A stretch of 64,000 bases of DNA, from the NCBI GenBank assembly GCA_021324735.1, contig JAJPIO010000014.1:62001-126000 (forward strand), given 5' to 3'. The stretch's first letter is position 1. The number at the start of each line of letters is the position of its first letter. Below, one piece after another: positions 49,775 to 58,920 of the stretch. The stretch comes from Bacteroidota bacterium (GTDB lineage: Bacteria; Bacteroidota; Ignavibacteria; Palsa-1295). A program made the position numbers and the translations under genes. The notes below the pieces were generated by a model. It saw nothing but the letters and a program-made list of their open reading frames with translations, searched no databases and was not told where the DNA came from.

Positions 49775-50413
49775 CTATCTCGCGATAATGACTCGCCTCC
49801 AAATAACGAACTGCTCTCCACTATTGGACTCGCCGACAATTCGGACCCAATAAGAGCCTGTTGGAAAGCTCGTAGCTTCCCACGTCCAGATAGTCGCCTT
49901 CGAAGAAGCGATCCTTTTTCCGAGCAGATCGTAAATTCCGATCTCTACCGTGCGAACGCCGCTCGAGAAGATGTTGACATTCTCCGTCGCGGGGTTCGGC
50001 GTAATATTAAACGAGACATTGCTGGGAAGCGAATTCGTGACACCAGATGATGACACCGTGCCGACCAACTCGACTGTTCTATTGCAAGGGCACGTCATTG
50101 TTCCCTTAAATGTGCCACTGGAATTTGCGCCGGGTTTGAAGGTTATTGTAAAAGTCCCCGAATCAAATGAAAAAGAAGTGATGGGACTAACGCTAAATAC
50201 ATCCGATCCGGCGGTAATGGTAAAGGATCCTCCTGCAACTAGGCCGGTCACCTTCCACGTCTGGGTTTGCGAGCCTCCGGGCGAGGCTGTAAATATCGTC
50301 GATCCAGAAAATTCAACCGGGCAGGCTGTTGCCGTTCGATCAACAATGGATATTGAGCACAGCAGCATCAAATAAGCCGCAACACGCAGAAAAGAATAGC
50401 AATACGTTTTCAT
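49775..50413 (-). CDS. T9SS-secreted small protein
   Basis: ATG at 50413 gives MKTYCYSFLRVAAYLMLLCSISIVDRTATA as signal peptide. The mature part is only about 180 residues: one beta-sandwich of about 95 residues (VEFSGSTIFTASPGGSQTQTWKV to GTFKGTMTCPCNRTVELVG), which resembles the HYDIN/ASH type of Ig-like domain, then the T9SS tail FNITPNPATENVNIF, VEIGIYDLLGKRIASSKA, FPTGSYWVRI. Surface or secreted; function unknown. Confidence 0.78.
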   Translation of the reverse strand: MKTYCYSFLRVAAYLMLLCSISIVDRTATACPVEFSGSTIFTASPGGSQTQTWKVTGLVAGGSFTITAGSDVFSVSPITSFSFDSGTFTITFKPGANSSGTFKGTMTCPCNRTVELVGTVSSSGVTNSLPSNVSFNITPNPATENVNIFSSGVRTVEIGIYDLLGKRIASSKATIWTWEATSFPTGSYWVRIVGESNSGEQFVIWRRVIIAR

Positions 50414-50579
50414 GTTTTTTTTGCGACAAGAGTGAATTGAAAACACCAAGAATTTCTTTGGCCGAACGTGGCCTTCTGATACAAAGTTACTTTGAAGAGC
50501 AGTTGAAAGAACGGCTCAGCTTGCGGGTTGCCGATTCTGTAAGGAATAGAGAGATTGTGTATTTATTATTGCCTGCATT

Positions 50580-50819
50580 TCAGGCATGTTGCTTCGTCCG
50601 GAATATTCCAACTAATGCTACGATAGCCCAGGTGCCTTCCAATATGACGAATGGAATAAAACCGATGATGAGCGATGCATAACAAGCAAGTCCGGCACCT
50701 ACCACATTTAAAATCCCGTATGCCACACTCTCCTGAGATAACAATTTGAAGAGGTTCATAAAGTAGGCGATAAGTAAGAACATAACTCCAATGGAGCCGA
50801 TAATATCGGATGTGGTCAT
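50580..50819 (-). CDS. CBU_0592-like small membrane protein
   Basis: ATG at 50819 (the ORF to 50861 adds 14 residues). A 79-residue three-helix protein: IIGSIGVMFLLIAYFMNLFKLL, AYGILNVVGAGLACYASLIIG and PFVILEGTWAIVALVGIF. This is the pattern of the CBU_0592-type family; the role is not known. The gap upstream (50862-50975) separates it from the divergent dehydrogenase gene. Confidence 0.7.
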   Translation of the reverse strand: MTTSDIIGSIGVMFLLIAYFMNLFKLLSQESVAYGILNVVGAGLACYASLIIGFIPFVILEGTWAIVALVGIFRTKQHA

Positions 50820-50975
50820 TGCCTTTTGTGAGAATATGTAATGAAGAGGGCCACGATACAACGGGCGAGTGTTACCTTATATCCTCATAATCAGGTCAAT
50901 AGGTTTCGAACGCCGCGCAAATAAAAGTAGCTCTTCCAGAGGATTCTACCAACGGTCTTGTCATGTTGATAATGT

Positions 50976-53885
50976 ATGGCTGATTTTCAAATCTCTCACA
51001 GTGGAAGAGCTGCCCTTGAATCTGACCTTCGCAAACGATTGGAAGGAGAGGTTCGCTTCGATGAAGGTTCGCGTGCTTTGTATGCGGCGGATGCATCGAA
51101 CTACCGACAAATACCGATCGGTGTCGTAATACCGAAGACCGTTGATGATGTGATCGCTACGGTCGCAACGGCAAGGGAACACGGCGTACCGATGCTTAGT
51201 CGTGGTGGCGGAACGAGTATTGCCGGGCAGTGCGTGAATGTCGCTCTCCTTATGGACTTTTCGAAATATCTTAATAAGATTATCGAAATTGATCCTGATA
51301 AGCGTCTTGCTCGGGTTCAGCCCGGGCTTGTGCTCGACGATCTTCGAACGGAGGCCGAAAAACATGGTCTCACCTTTGGTCCTGATCCCGCCACACACCG
51401 CTGGTGTACGCTGGGCGGAATGATCGGTAATAATTCGTGCGGCGTGCATTCCGTTATGGCTGGCAGAACGGTCGATAATGTGCATGGACTACATGTGCTT
51501 CAATATGATGGTACACTTCTGAACGTCGGGTTGGATTTTGTTGAAGGTGGACGACCAGAGTTGGTGGAAAAACTGCGGACATTGGTGAATACGAATGCGG
51601 ATGAGATCCGTCGCACGTTCCCGCAGATTCCTCGCCGCGTTTCAGGGTATAGCATCGATCAACTACTTCCTGAGAATGGCTTCCACGTTGCTCGTTCCTT
51701 AGTTGGCTCAGAAGGGACGCTCATTACACTTTTGGAAGCGACCGTAAACCTTTTGCCGAGTCCTCCGAAGCGAGTATTACTCGTTGCAGGTTATGACGAT
51801 ATTTCTCAAGCGGGTGATGCGGTGCCAGCACTGCTTGTCGCGAAAGGTCAGCCGAATGGAGCACTGATCGGTTTGGAAGGCCTTGACCGCAAGTTCATTG
51901 CCGATATGAGGAAAAAGCATCTTCACGAGAAGCAACTCAACTTTATGCCGAAAGGTGAAGGCTGGTTGCTTGCCGAGTTTGGTGCTGATTCTACAGCCGC
52001 TGCGAAAGATGCTGCTGAGCGCATGGCTGACGAACTGCGCAAGAACAGTCCTCTTCTCGATTACAAAGTTTATGACGATCCTCAAGATCAAAAAGCTATC
52101 TGGACGGTACGTGATTCCGGTCTTGGCGCAACCGCTCGTATCCCCGGTGAGAAGGATAATTGGGAAGGCTGGGAAGATGCAGCCGTACCACCAGAGAAAG
52201 TTGGACCGTATTTGCGTGACTTCCGAAAGCTGCTCGACAAATTTCAATACCATGGTTCGGTGTACGGCCATATAGGTGATGGCTGTGTACATACACGCCT
52301 CGACTGGGACCCCAAAAGTAAAGAAGGCATCGATAAGTGGGTGCGGTTCGTCAATGAAGCGGCCAATCTGGTGCTGAGTTATGGCGGTTCACTTTCAGGT
52401 GAGCACGGCGATGGTCAATCGCGCGCGGAGTTGCTTCCAAAGATGTTTGGACCGAAGATCATACAGGCCTTCGAAGAATTCAAAACGATCTGGGATCCGG
52501 ATTGGAAAATGAATCCCGGCAAGATCGTGCGGCCCTATCGCATCGACGAGAACCTTCGTTATGGCGCCAATTACAATCCAATCCCGCTACAGACATACTT
52601 TCAATATCCTGAGGATAACGGCAGCTTTGCTCGCGCAACGGAGCGGTGCGTTGGTGCAGGCGTATGTCGCAAAGAGCATGATGGTATCATGTGCCCGAGC
52701 TATATGGCCACGCGGGAGGAGCAACACGTAACACGCGGTCGCACGCATCTCTTATTCGAAATGATGCGCGGTGGCATTACCGAAGGATGGCAAAGCGATG
52801 CGATCCGCGATGCACTCGATCTCTGCCTTGCATGCAAAGGATGTCGAAGCGAATGTCCGGTCCGTGTGGACGTTGCTACGTACAAGGCAGAATTTCTCGC
52901 TCATTACTATGAGAATAAGCCACGTCCTCGCGCTGCGCATACAATGGGTAAGATATACAATGCAGCAAAATTTGCATCGCGCGTTCCTTCCATTGTTAAT
53001 TGGCTGACGCACGCTCCGATCTTTAGTGATATCGCAAAGCGGATTGGCGGCATTCATCCGAAACGAGAAATCCCACGCTTCGCGAAGCAAAGCTTTAAGA
53101 AATGGTATCGTTCGCGGGCTGCATCCGCAGAGAAGACATCAAGAAATAAAACTGCGGCGAATGCGAAAGAAGTCATTCTCTGGGCGGATACTTTCAATAA
53201 TTACTTCCGTCCCGACACCGCTAAAGCCGCACTGGAAGTGCTTGAAGATGCGGGCTTTAAAGTAAAAGTGATCGGGCGTTCCGTCTGTTGCGGAAGGCCG
53301 CTCTACGATTGGGGGATGCTCAAAGAAGCTCGCGAGCATTTAGAGGAAATATTGAAGGTCCTGAAAAACGATATCATACAGGGAACGCCAATAGTTGTGC
53401 TCGAGCCCAGCTGTGCTTCGGTCTTCAAGGATGAACTTCATAACCTAATGCCCACGCGTGAAGACGCAAAGAAGTTGGCCGAGCATACGTATTTGCTGTT
53501 ACAATTTCTTGAGAAATTTGCCCCGGACTATGCTCCGAAAATCAATAAAGATGCAGTTATGCATTTACATTGCCATCATCGCTCCGTTTTTGGTGATGGC
53601 GAAGGATCGACGTTGCTGGATCATGCAGGAATAAACGCGGACGTCGTCAATGCTGGCTGCTGTGGTATGGCTGGCGCATTTGGATTCGAAGAGGAGCATT
53701 ATGATATCTCTCTTCAGATCGGCGAGCGGCGGTTGCTTCCCAAAGTACGCGAAACGCCTACCGATCACCTCATAATCGCCGATGGCTTTAGCTGCCGTGA
53801 ACAGATCGAGCAAACCACCGGACGCAAGACGCTGCATTTCGCGGAAGTGCTGAGGTTGAATAAGAATGAAAAAGCCTCGCATTGA
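50976..53885 (+). CDS. FAD-linked oxidase with Fe-S and CCG domains (GlcD-GlcF-like)
   Basis: A 969-residue fusion. The FAD_binding_4 domain (PKTVDDVIATVATAREHGVPMLSRGGGTSIAGQ, WCTLGGMIGNNSCGVHSVMAGRTVDNV) and FAD-oxidase C-terminal domain (GEHGDGQSRAELLPKMFG) fill about residues 1-540. Two cysteine clusters (CVGAGVC..C, then CLACKGCRSECPVR) mark a GlcF-type 2x[4Fe-4S] region, and two CCG motifs (VCCGRPLYDWG, GCCGMAGAFGFEEE) end it. Such proteins oxidise D-lactate, glycolate or a related 2-hydroxy acid and pass electrons to quinone. D-lactate is the first guess. Its 3' end overlaps the M24 gene by 20 bases. Confidence 0.9.
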   Translation: MADFQISHSGRAALESDLRKRLEGEVRFDEGSRALYAADASNYRQIPIGVVIPKTVDDVIATVATAREHGVPMLSRGGGTSIAGQCVNVALLMDFSKYLNKIIEIDPDKRLARVQPGLVLDDLRTEAEKHGLTFGPDPATHRWCTLGGMIGNNSCGVHSVMAGRTVDNVHGLHVLQYDGTLLNVGLDFVEGGRPELVEKLRTLVNTNADEIRRTFPQIPRRVSGYSIDQLLPENGFHVARSLVGSEGTLITLLEATVNLLPSPPKRVLLVAGYDDISQAGDAVPALLVAKGQPNGALIGLEGLDRKFIADMRKKHLHEKQLNFMPKGEGWLLAEFGADSTAAAKDAAERMADELRKNSPLLDYKVYDDPQDQKAIWTVRDSGLGATARIPGEKDNWEGWEDAAVPPEKVGPYLRDFRKLLDKFQYHGSVYGHIGDGCVHTRLDWDPKSKEGIDKWVRFVNEAANLVLSYGGSLSGEHGDGQSRAELLPKMFGPKIIQAFEEFKTIWDPDWKMNPGKIVRPYRIDENLRYGANYNPIPLQTYFQYPEDNGSFARATERCVGAGVCRKEHDGIMCPSYMATREEQHVTRGRTHLLFEMMRGGITEGWQSDAIRDALDLCLACKGCRSECPVRVDVATYKAEFLAHYYENKPRPRAAHTMGKIYNAAKFASRVPSIVNWLTHAPIFSDIAKRIGGIHPKREIPRFAKQSFKKWYRSRAASAEKTSRNKTAANAKEVILWADTFNNYFRPDTAKAALEVLEDAGFKVKVIGRSVCCGRPLYDWGMLKEAREHLEEILKVLKNDIIQGTPIVVLEPSCASVFKDELHNLMPTREDAKKLAEHTYLLLQFLEKFAPDYAPKINKDAVMHLHCHHRSVFGDGEGSTLLDHAGINADVVNAGCCGMAGAFGFEEEHYDISLQIGERRLLPKVRETPTDHLIIADGFSCREQIEQTTGRKTLHFAEVLRLNKNEKASH

Positions 53886-55071
53886 TACAGAGCGGCACGA
53901 GCGACTGATCGAGGCAATGCGCCGGGCAAAGCTCGATGCTCTTGTCTTGGCTTTGCCAAAGAATGTGCTTCTCGCCACCGGATATTATCCCGTGGTCGGT
54001 ACCTCTATTGCGATCGTCACAAAAGAGGGGAAGGCAATGCTTATTGCGCCGGAAGATGAAGCTTCGTTTTACGACGGCTGCGATGCTGATAAAATTTTCT
54101 CTTTTCAAGGTACTCTCGAACAGCCTACGACCCTCTTACAAGATATTAGCGGAGCCTTGAAGCAAGCCATAAACATTGCTGGACTTTCTGGAAGGATTGG
54201 AATTGAATTCGATCCTGCGTCGCAGGAAGCGTCCTACATCGCTGCTAATATTTATGGCGCCGGATTGACTTCCTTGCTGAACGAGCTTACTCCGAATGCT
54301 ACCTTCATTCCCGCCGATGATCTTCTCGATCGAGAACGATCTATTTTCACGTCGAAGGAACAGCAGCGGCTTAAGCTCGCTGTTGCGATCGCTGAACGCG
54401 CTTACCTCGGTGGGGCTTCGAAACTCGAAGCGGGAATGACCGAGATCGAAGCGGCGCAATATTTTCAAGTGCCGCTTTCGACCTACGCCATTGCGGTCGA
54501 TACTGTTAAGCGAGCGGAAGGTAAGGTGTCGTGTATGAGCGGCATTAACTCGGGTACCGCCTATGGCGCTTTCGCTATGAGCAGCCGCAAAACGATCGGC
54601 ACGCAGGACCTCATCCTCACTCATTGTAACTCCCATGCCGATGGCTACTGGACCGATATCACCCGCACGTTCTTCCGAGGAGAGCCGCCTGAGCGAATCC
54701 TGCGCATGTACGAGGCGCTCCTTGCCGCTAGCCGCATGGGCATCAATGCGGTTAAACCGGGGGTGAAAGCGAGCCACGTCGATAGCGTCGTTCGCGAGTC
54801 GCTTACCGCTGCGGGCTTTGGCGATCGATTCAAACATGGCACGGGACATGGCGTCGGCTTTTCGGCGATCGATCATCGCGCAATACCCCGGCTTCGTCCC
54901 AACTCGCCCGACGTCCTCCAAACCGGTATGGTGATGAACATCGAGCCGGGCATTTACTTTGAGGACTTCGGTGGCATGCGCCACTGCGATATGATCCTCG
55001 TTACGCCGGAAGGCTGTGAACTCCTGACGCCCTTTCAACACTCGATCGATACGCTTATTCAATACCAGTAA
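53866..55071 (+). CDS. M24 (Xaa-Pro peptidase/creatinase-like) family protein
   Basis: A 401-residue pita-bread fold protein, translationally coupled to the dehydrogenase. The N-terminal domain (MRRAKLDALVLALPKNVLLATGYYPV) and C-terminal catalytic domain are those of Xaa-Pro peptidases. Metal-site check against aminopeptidase P: Asp264 (in DGYWTDITRTFF), the histidine of HGTGHGVG and the glutamate of MNIEPGIY are kept. The first Asp is His253 and the last Glu is Cys374 (GMRHCDM). It could have altered metal use, be a hydrolase of another type, or be inactive. Substrate unknown. Confidence 0.87.
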   Translation: MKKPRIDTERHERLIEAMRRAKLDALVLALPKNVLLATGYYPVVGTSIAIVTKEGKAMLIAPEDEASFYDGCDADKIFSFQGTLEQPTTLLQDISGALKQAINIAGLSGRIGIEFDPASQEASYIAANIYGAGLTSLLNELTPNATFIPADDLLDRERSIFTSKEQQRLKLAVAIAERAYLGGASKLEAGMTEIEAAQYFQVPLSTYAIAVDTVKRAEGKVSCMSGINSGTAYGAFAMSSRKTIGTQDLILTHCNSHADGYWTDITRTFFRGEPPERILRMYEALLAASRMGINAVKPGVKASHVDSVVRESLTAAGFGDRFKHGTGHGVGFSAIDHRAIPRLRPNSPDVLQTGMVMNIEPGIYFEDFGGMRHCDMILVTPEGCELLTPFQHSIDTLIQYQ

Positions 55072-55076
55072 CCTAT

Positions 55077-55100
55077 GAGGGCCGCCTTGGGGCAGCCCTC
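55077..55100. terminator. Hairpin between convergent genes
   Basis: Arms GAGGGCCGCC and GGCAGCCCTC (one mismatched or G-U position) with loop TTGG, between the M24 stop (55071) and the cytochrome stop (55113). T-rich sequence follows on the plus strand at 55110. It can serve both genes. Confidence 0.7.
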
Positions 55101-55112
55101 TTCGAAATACTT

Positions 55113-55841
55113 TTATTTCTTCCCATGCTTTGCCGGCGGAGGAGGTACCGGCGGAGCGCCACCTTGCTGTGCCGGTGGCATTACTCCCGGCGGTAGATTC
55201 CCCGGCGCTGCGGGCGGCGGACCACCAGCCATTGCACCACCCATGACCGGATCCGGCACCTGATTCGAGATCGGCGGGATCGACTTCAGGTACATGAACA
55301 CGCTCGCGAGGTCATCATCCGTGAGCTTGCCGACCCAATTCCATGGCATCGGAGGAAGGATCGGGCGACCCTTGCCCATGTGCTTACCGGTGCGTAGCGC
55401 GCTAACGAACATGTCCTGCGTCCACGAGCCGATACCCGTGAGCGAATCCGGGGTAAGGTTAGCCGAGAAGCTCACGCCCCAGGGTCCCGAGAAGGCGGTC
55501 ATGCTCATCGAGCCGGCCCACGCCCACGGCGGTGCCACTTGCGCCGGACGATCGATCTTCATTGCGGCCGGATGACCCGAAAGCATCCGGGACATATCCG
55601 GCTCGGGGCCTTGCGCGCCCATCTTCCAGGGCGTATGGCAATCGTTACAACCGATCGCCGTGACGAGATACTTACCACGATCGATCGACGGAGCGCCGCT
55701 CGTCGCCGAGGCGGAAGTACCGGTCGAATCGGTGGAGGTCGTGCTGCCGCTCTTCGGGCCGCAGCTCGCTACGAGGAGCACTGCAAGCGCTGCCGAAGCG
55801 AGGCCTGCGAGTGTATATTTATTCGAGAACAAGTTCTTCAT
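55113..55841 (-). CDS. Monohaem cytochrome c lipoprotein
   Basis: ATG at 55841 gives MKNLFSNKYTLAGLASAALAVLLVASCGPK, a lipoprotein signal, then a Ser/Thr linker. One haem site (IGCNDCHTPWKM) follows RGKYLVTA; LTDDDLASVFMYLKSIPPI is the helix that ends a class I cytochrome c and MTAFSGPWG may hold the axial methionine. The last 40 residues are rich in Pro, Gly and Ala (GGPPPAAPGNLPPGVMPP). An electron carrier anchored in the membrane; the partner is not known. The shape matches many diheme-oxidase-like caps in the phylum. Confidence 0.85.
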   Translation of the reverse strand: MKNLFSNKYTLAGLASAALAVLLVASCGPKSGSTTSTDSTGTSASATSGAPSIDRGKYLVTAIGCNDCHTPWKMGAQGPEPDMSRMLSGHPAAMKIDRPAQVAPPWAWAGSMSMTAFSGPWGVSFSANLTPDSLTGIGSWTQDMFVSALRTGKHMGKGRPILPPMPWNWVGKLTDDDLASVFMYLKSIPPISNQVPDPVMGGAMAGGPPPAAPGNLPPGVMPPAQQGGAPPVPPPPAKHGKK

Positions 55842-56205
55842 GTGAGTTCTTTTTGCATTCTTATTAGTGAAAAGCACAACCTACGCGTGCACCCAGAGCT
55901 CGGGGCGCTCAAGAACAGCGTAAAGGCTCTTCAAATATAGCACATTCTGACGCACTCTTCAGGGAATTCGGACTGTGAGATGTGCTCCGTACGTGTTGAT
56001 GCTTTTCTGTGTTTGTTCTTTTAATATTCATAATTGCTATGGAATTTGAAGCGCATTCGGCAAGTATGAATTTTTTGCTCGCTTTTCTTTTGGTTTGGTC
56101 TTGAAGTCCCATGTTCGCGCGTAACACGCTGCCTCACATTTTTCCGTTTGGGTAAACAAATGGGCACCTATGCGGGAGTTCCGAGTCTGGAATTAAAATA
56201 GGAAA
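55842..56205. other. Intergenic region left of the repeat cluster
   Basis: AT-rich, no plausible gene, RNA gene or terminator in about 360 bases. It carries the promoter of the cytochrome gene at its left end and leads into the repeat cluster. Confidence 0.4.
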
Positions 56206-56465
56206 AGTCCGGAGGACGGCCGATGCATAGCGAAGGCATTTAGGCCTGGAAATCGAAGGACGAGAAAAAGGAGAGTCCGACAGGACGCAAGAAGCATAGC
56301 GAAGGCCTTTAGGCCTGGAAATCGGAAGACAAAAAAAAGAGAGTCCGGTAGGACGACAGATTTCTCCGCACGACGTTTCTGTCGTCCTCCGGACTCTTCC
56401 GCGAAAAAATATTGCCATCTATCCAGCCATAAATGGCTTCGCTATGCATCGGTCGTCCTCCGGAC
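56206..56465. repeat. 68-bp tandem repeats with inverted arms (REP-like cluster)
   Basis: Two 68-bp units, 56206-56273 and 56274-56341, align without gaps and share about three quarters of positions (AGTCCG...AGGACG start, GCATAGCGAAGGC middle, TTTAGGCCTGGAAATCG). A third copy begins at 56342 and ends after 18 bases. It is then mirrored by an inverted arm (56379-56395). A second inverted arm at 56434-56465 is the reverse complement of the first 32 bases of unit 1 with few changes. The whole could fold as nested cruciforms. It lies next to the accessory two-gene cassette. Confidence 0.85.
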
Positions 56466-56675
56466 TAACTGGTGTTGTCCAGCCTCCATGGAGGACTTAT
56501 GAAGTGATAAAGATTTTAACTCCGTTGCCACAGCCTTTTGCGCCTTCGTTTAACAAACGCACCGAAGATAATAACGCGAAAGTGGAAGTATCACGAGGAG
56601 TTACAATAATTTGCTCGAGCGGGAATGGTAGGAGAGGCTGCAGTTGAGGTGTTGATTATTACCGCGGTTTGGAGA
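56466..56675. other. Gap between repeats and cassette
   Basis: About 210 bases with a 12-bp palindrome CCTCCATGGAGG and no gene that I can support. It includes the downstream end of the cassette; no good terminator is visible. Confidence 0.35.
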
Positions 56676-57761
56676 CTATTTCTGTAGAACTTGACGTACG
56701 ACTGCCAGTAGAAGCGGCTCACAACATTCTACAATAAACTGCTCATCTGAAGCTTCAAGGAGAAATTCTCCAATTTTGTTATGTGCAATCGAAGACCTAA
56801 TTCGATAAATGGTATATGCAGATAGTTTTTGCACCAAAAACAGGTGCTCGGCAGCTCTTTCGGGGGAGCGATCTTTGGCTATTAGCTTGTGCGTTGCCAT
56901 GCTAGTTTCACTGAAGTCTCCTGCATTGATCATTGCCTCGAATACACCGGGTTTTTTGCCGAGTGGATTGCTATCCTTATCAAACTCAATCAACACCTGT
57001 TTCGCAAGAATTGCATTCAAACCTAGTTTGTTTAGTGAATCAACAAGCGGCTTGACATCAGTACAGGTCTTCTTAATTATTGTAAGCAGCCGTTCATAAT
57101 CTTGGGATTTTAACTGCGATAGAATTCTGCTAATCCCGCGCAAGTCGCTTCCTAATGACTTTATCTCATCAACTAGGACATAATCGGTCAATAGCTCGAC
57201 CAGGTGGTAGTATTTCAAAAAACGATGGAAAGCGTCAGAGGAAGTAATAGCAAGCGTACTTGCCTGAGAATGGAAAGGGGTCGGAATTTCTAACTCTGTT
57301 GCTTGAATAGAAATTGGATTGCTCAAGTATGTCTGTTGTGCGGCATCCGCAATGAAACCGCCCCAAACAGCCGATCCAGGTTTATATTTTCGAAGGAATA
57401 AATCTACTTGGTTTAGCGGAAGCAGCAGGTGATGTGTCTGGAAGAAGTAATCCTGGTTAATCATACTTACATCCACTTCAGTTAAGTAAGCATGATACGC
57501 GTTCTCCGTACAACTCGATGAAATAACCTGCTGAGATTTGCATGTGAGTAGCGTTGCACTTAGGTCATTATCCTCCGCGGTAATTGCTATTTCCAAACTC
57601 TTATCATAGTTACATGACACGTGGAAAATAGGCAACGCAACTTTGCCATCGTACACAATTTCGTCACTTGGGCCTGGCGAGAGTTTGTTGGGATCTATTG
57701 CAGTTCCAGCAATCTCTAGGTTACCTTCATCTAGCGCTCGTCTTAGTTCAGAAAACTGCAT
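56676..57761 (-). CDS. HEPN-motif protein of an accessory two-gene cassette
   Basis: A 361-residue protein, four bases after the previous gene's stop. Two parts are seen. Residues 1-160 are beta-rich and unlike anything I know. Residues about 176-361 are helical and include FHRFLKYYHLVELLTDYVL and, near the end, IYRIRSSIAHNKIGEF. The latter has R322-x4-H327, the metal-independent RNase motif of HEPN domains, in the YRxR..IAHN context of ApeA-like and related HEPN proteins. HEPN proteins often act as toxins or antiviral RNases. The gene has lower GC than its neighbours. Activity is inferred from the motif only. Confidence 0.6.
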   Translation of the reverse strand: MQFSELRRALDEGNLEIAGTAIDPNKLSPGPSDEIVYDGKVALPIFHVSCNYDKSLEIAITAEDNDLSATLLTCKSQQVISSSCTENAYHAYLTEVDVSMINQDYFFQTHHLLLPLNQVDLFLRKYKPGSAVWGGFIADAAQQTYLSNPISIQATELEIPTPFHSQASTLAITSSDAFHRFLKYYHLVELLTDYVLVDEIKSLGSDLRGISRILSQLKSQDYERLLTIIKKTCTDVKPLVDSLNKLGLNAILAKQVLIEFDKDSNPLGKKPGVFEAMINAGDFSETSMATHKLIAKDRSPERAAEHLFLVQKLSAYTIYRIRSSIAHNKIGEFLLEASDEQFIVECCEPLLLAVVRQVLQK

Positions 57762-57765
57762 CTTC

Positions 57766-58902
57766 CTATTGGGCTTCGGTCAACCAGAATTCTTTCAGTG
57801 GCTTTTCTCCAGATTCTCTAAAGTACTCTCGAAATGAATCGAACAGAAGTCGCCTTGTAGCGTTGCCCACGTTCACTTTCCTAACATTAAATCCTTTTGC
57901 CACATTGGAGTATACTTCAAAACCAAGCGGATCTGGCTCGGTAACAGCGCCGAGTTGATCGTGTAATTTATCTAAAGCAGCATTTATTCGTCCCTCTCTC
58001 TCAGGAGAGGAATGTTTAAATTCAGCTACCGCTGCAAAAAACGATTGCAGTACATTGTCGCTACCAAGCCACTCGAGAATATCGGCCGCTCCGGGACTTG
58101 GCTGTCTCGAATAGGCCAACTGTGCTGCTTTGTCTATCTGGACAAATCTCTTTAGGTACTCGATGAAGTCCTTAAATCGGTCATCCCACTCCTCTTCGTT
58201 GGCCGAAAGGACTTCTTCCTCCTTCATTTGTTGCGCAACAACGTTATCCTTCTTTATCTCTTGGCTCTTGTTCAAAAAGCATTGATACGCATCAACAATC
58301 CTATCGAAGGCAAATTTGCCGGGCGAGGTTCTGCGCCCTCCATCACGTTCAGTAAAAATAACAAGATCTTGTACTCTATCTTGAAGCACATCCTTGTAGG
58401 TGTTGAAGATGACCTCGATTTGATGCCGCAATGACATTGGTTTTTGGCCGGCATTGAGGATTATTATCCGATAAATTAGATTGTTGAATTTTGTTTCGAG
58501 CCAGAATTCCAATAACAGAGTTTGCTCAATACCTGCCAGCCTACCTTCTGCTTTTAATTCCCTGAGGATGAAGGTCCGTTGTAATCCATCCAGAATATTA
58601 ATCTTTACACCACTCTTAAGAAAGTCTGTTATTCGATCGGCATCGAAAGGTTCAAGCGCCGGCACAATATTGCTGACGCTCGCAGGATCAACAGCTAGTG
58701 TGATTGGCGGCAACAGCGCACCATTTGCAATGTCGTTCTTCATTCTTCCGTATCCTTTATGCTTCTCGCGTTTTCTCTGTATATCAAAAGTATTGAAGTC
58801 TTCTCGAATCAATTCGAGATAGTCTTCGATCTTCATCTGCGCGTATATGACCGGCGTATCAACACGAATATCGCGGGCATGGCCAATTATTGTAAGGTCC
58901 AT
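57766..58902 (-). CDS. DGQHR/DndB-like protein of an accessory two-gene cassette
   Basis: A 378-residue soluble protein. INILDGLQRTFIL (motif DGLQRT, residues 105-110) and ILNAGQKPMSLRHQ (about residues 149-161), with LLPPITLAV before, are the pattern of the ParB-like DGQHR/DndB/DUF262 superfamily. In DUF262 proteins this is a nucleotide-binding core; in DndB it regulates phosphorothioation. The C-terminal half is helical, with DILEWLGSDNVLQSFFAAVAEF. No nuclease motif is clear. It leads the cassette. GC is lower than in the flanking transporter and cytochrome genes, suggesting acquisition. Exact family not certain. Confidence 0.6.
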   Translation of the reverse strand: MDLTIIGHARDIRVDTPVIYAQMKIEDYLELIREDFNTFDIQRKREKHKGYGRMKNDIANGALLPPITLAVDPASVSNIVPALEPFDADRITDFLKSGVKINILDGLQRTFILRELKAEGRLAGIEQTLLLEFWLETKFNNLIYRIIILNAGQKPMSLRHQIEVIFNTYKDVLQDRVQDLVIFTERDGGRRTSPGKFAFDRIVDAYQCFLNKSQEIKKDNVVAQQMKEEEVLSANEEEWDDRFKDFIEYLKRFVQIDKAAQLAYSRQPSPGAADILEWLGSDNVLQSFFAAVAEFKHSSPEREGRINAALDKLHDQLGAVTEPDPLGFEVYSNVAKGFNVRKVNVGNATRRLLFDSFREYFRESGEKPLKEFWLTEAQ

Positions 58903-58920
58903 AATTCTATGCAGGTTTTA

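Noticed and set aside
54136-55062. 308-codon minus-strand frame opposite the M24 gene
   Set aside because: Antisense to a motif-supported gene, no recognisable domain.
55909-56127. 72-codon minus-strand frame left of the repeats
   Set aside because: No SD, low-complexity AT-driven composition, no conserved feature.
56134-56418. 94-codon frame across the repeat cluster
   Set aside because: Its protein repeats (RPKGLRYAS, RPKCLRYAS) are simply the 68-bp DNA repeats read in one frame.
56206-56465. CRISPR array
   Set aside because: Units are contiguous 68-bp repeats with inverted arms, no unique spacers and no cas genes.
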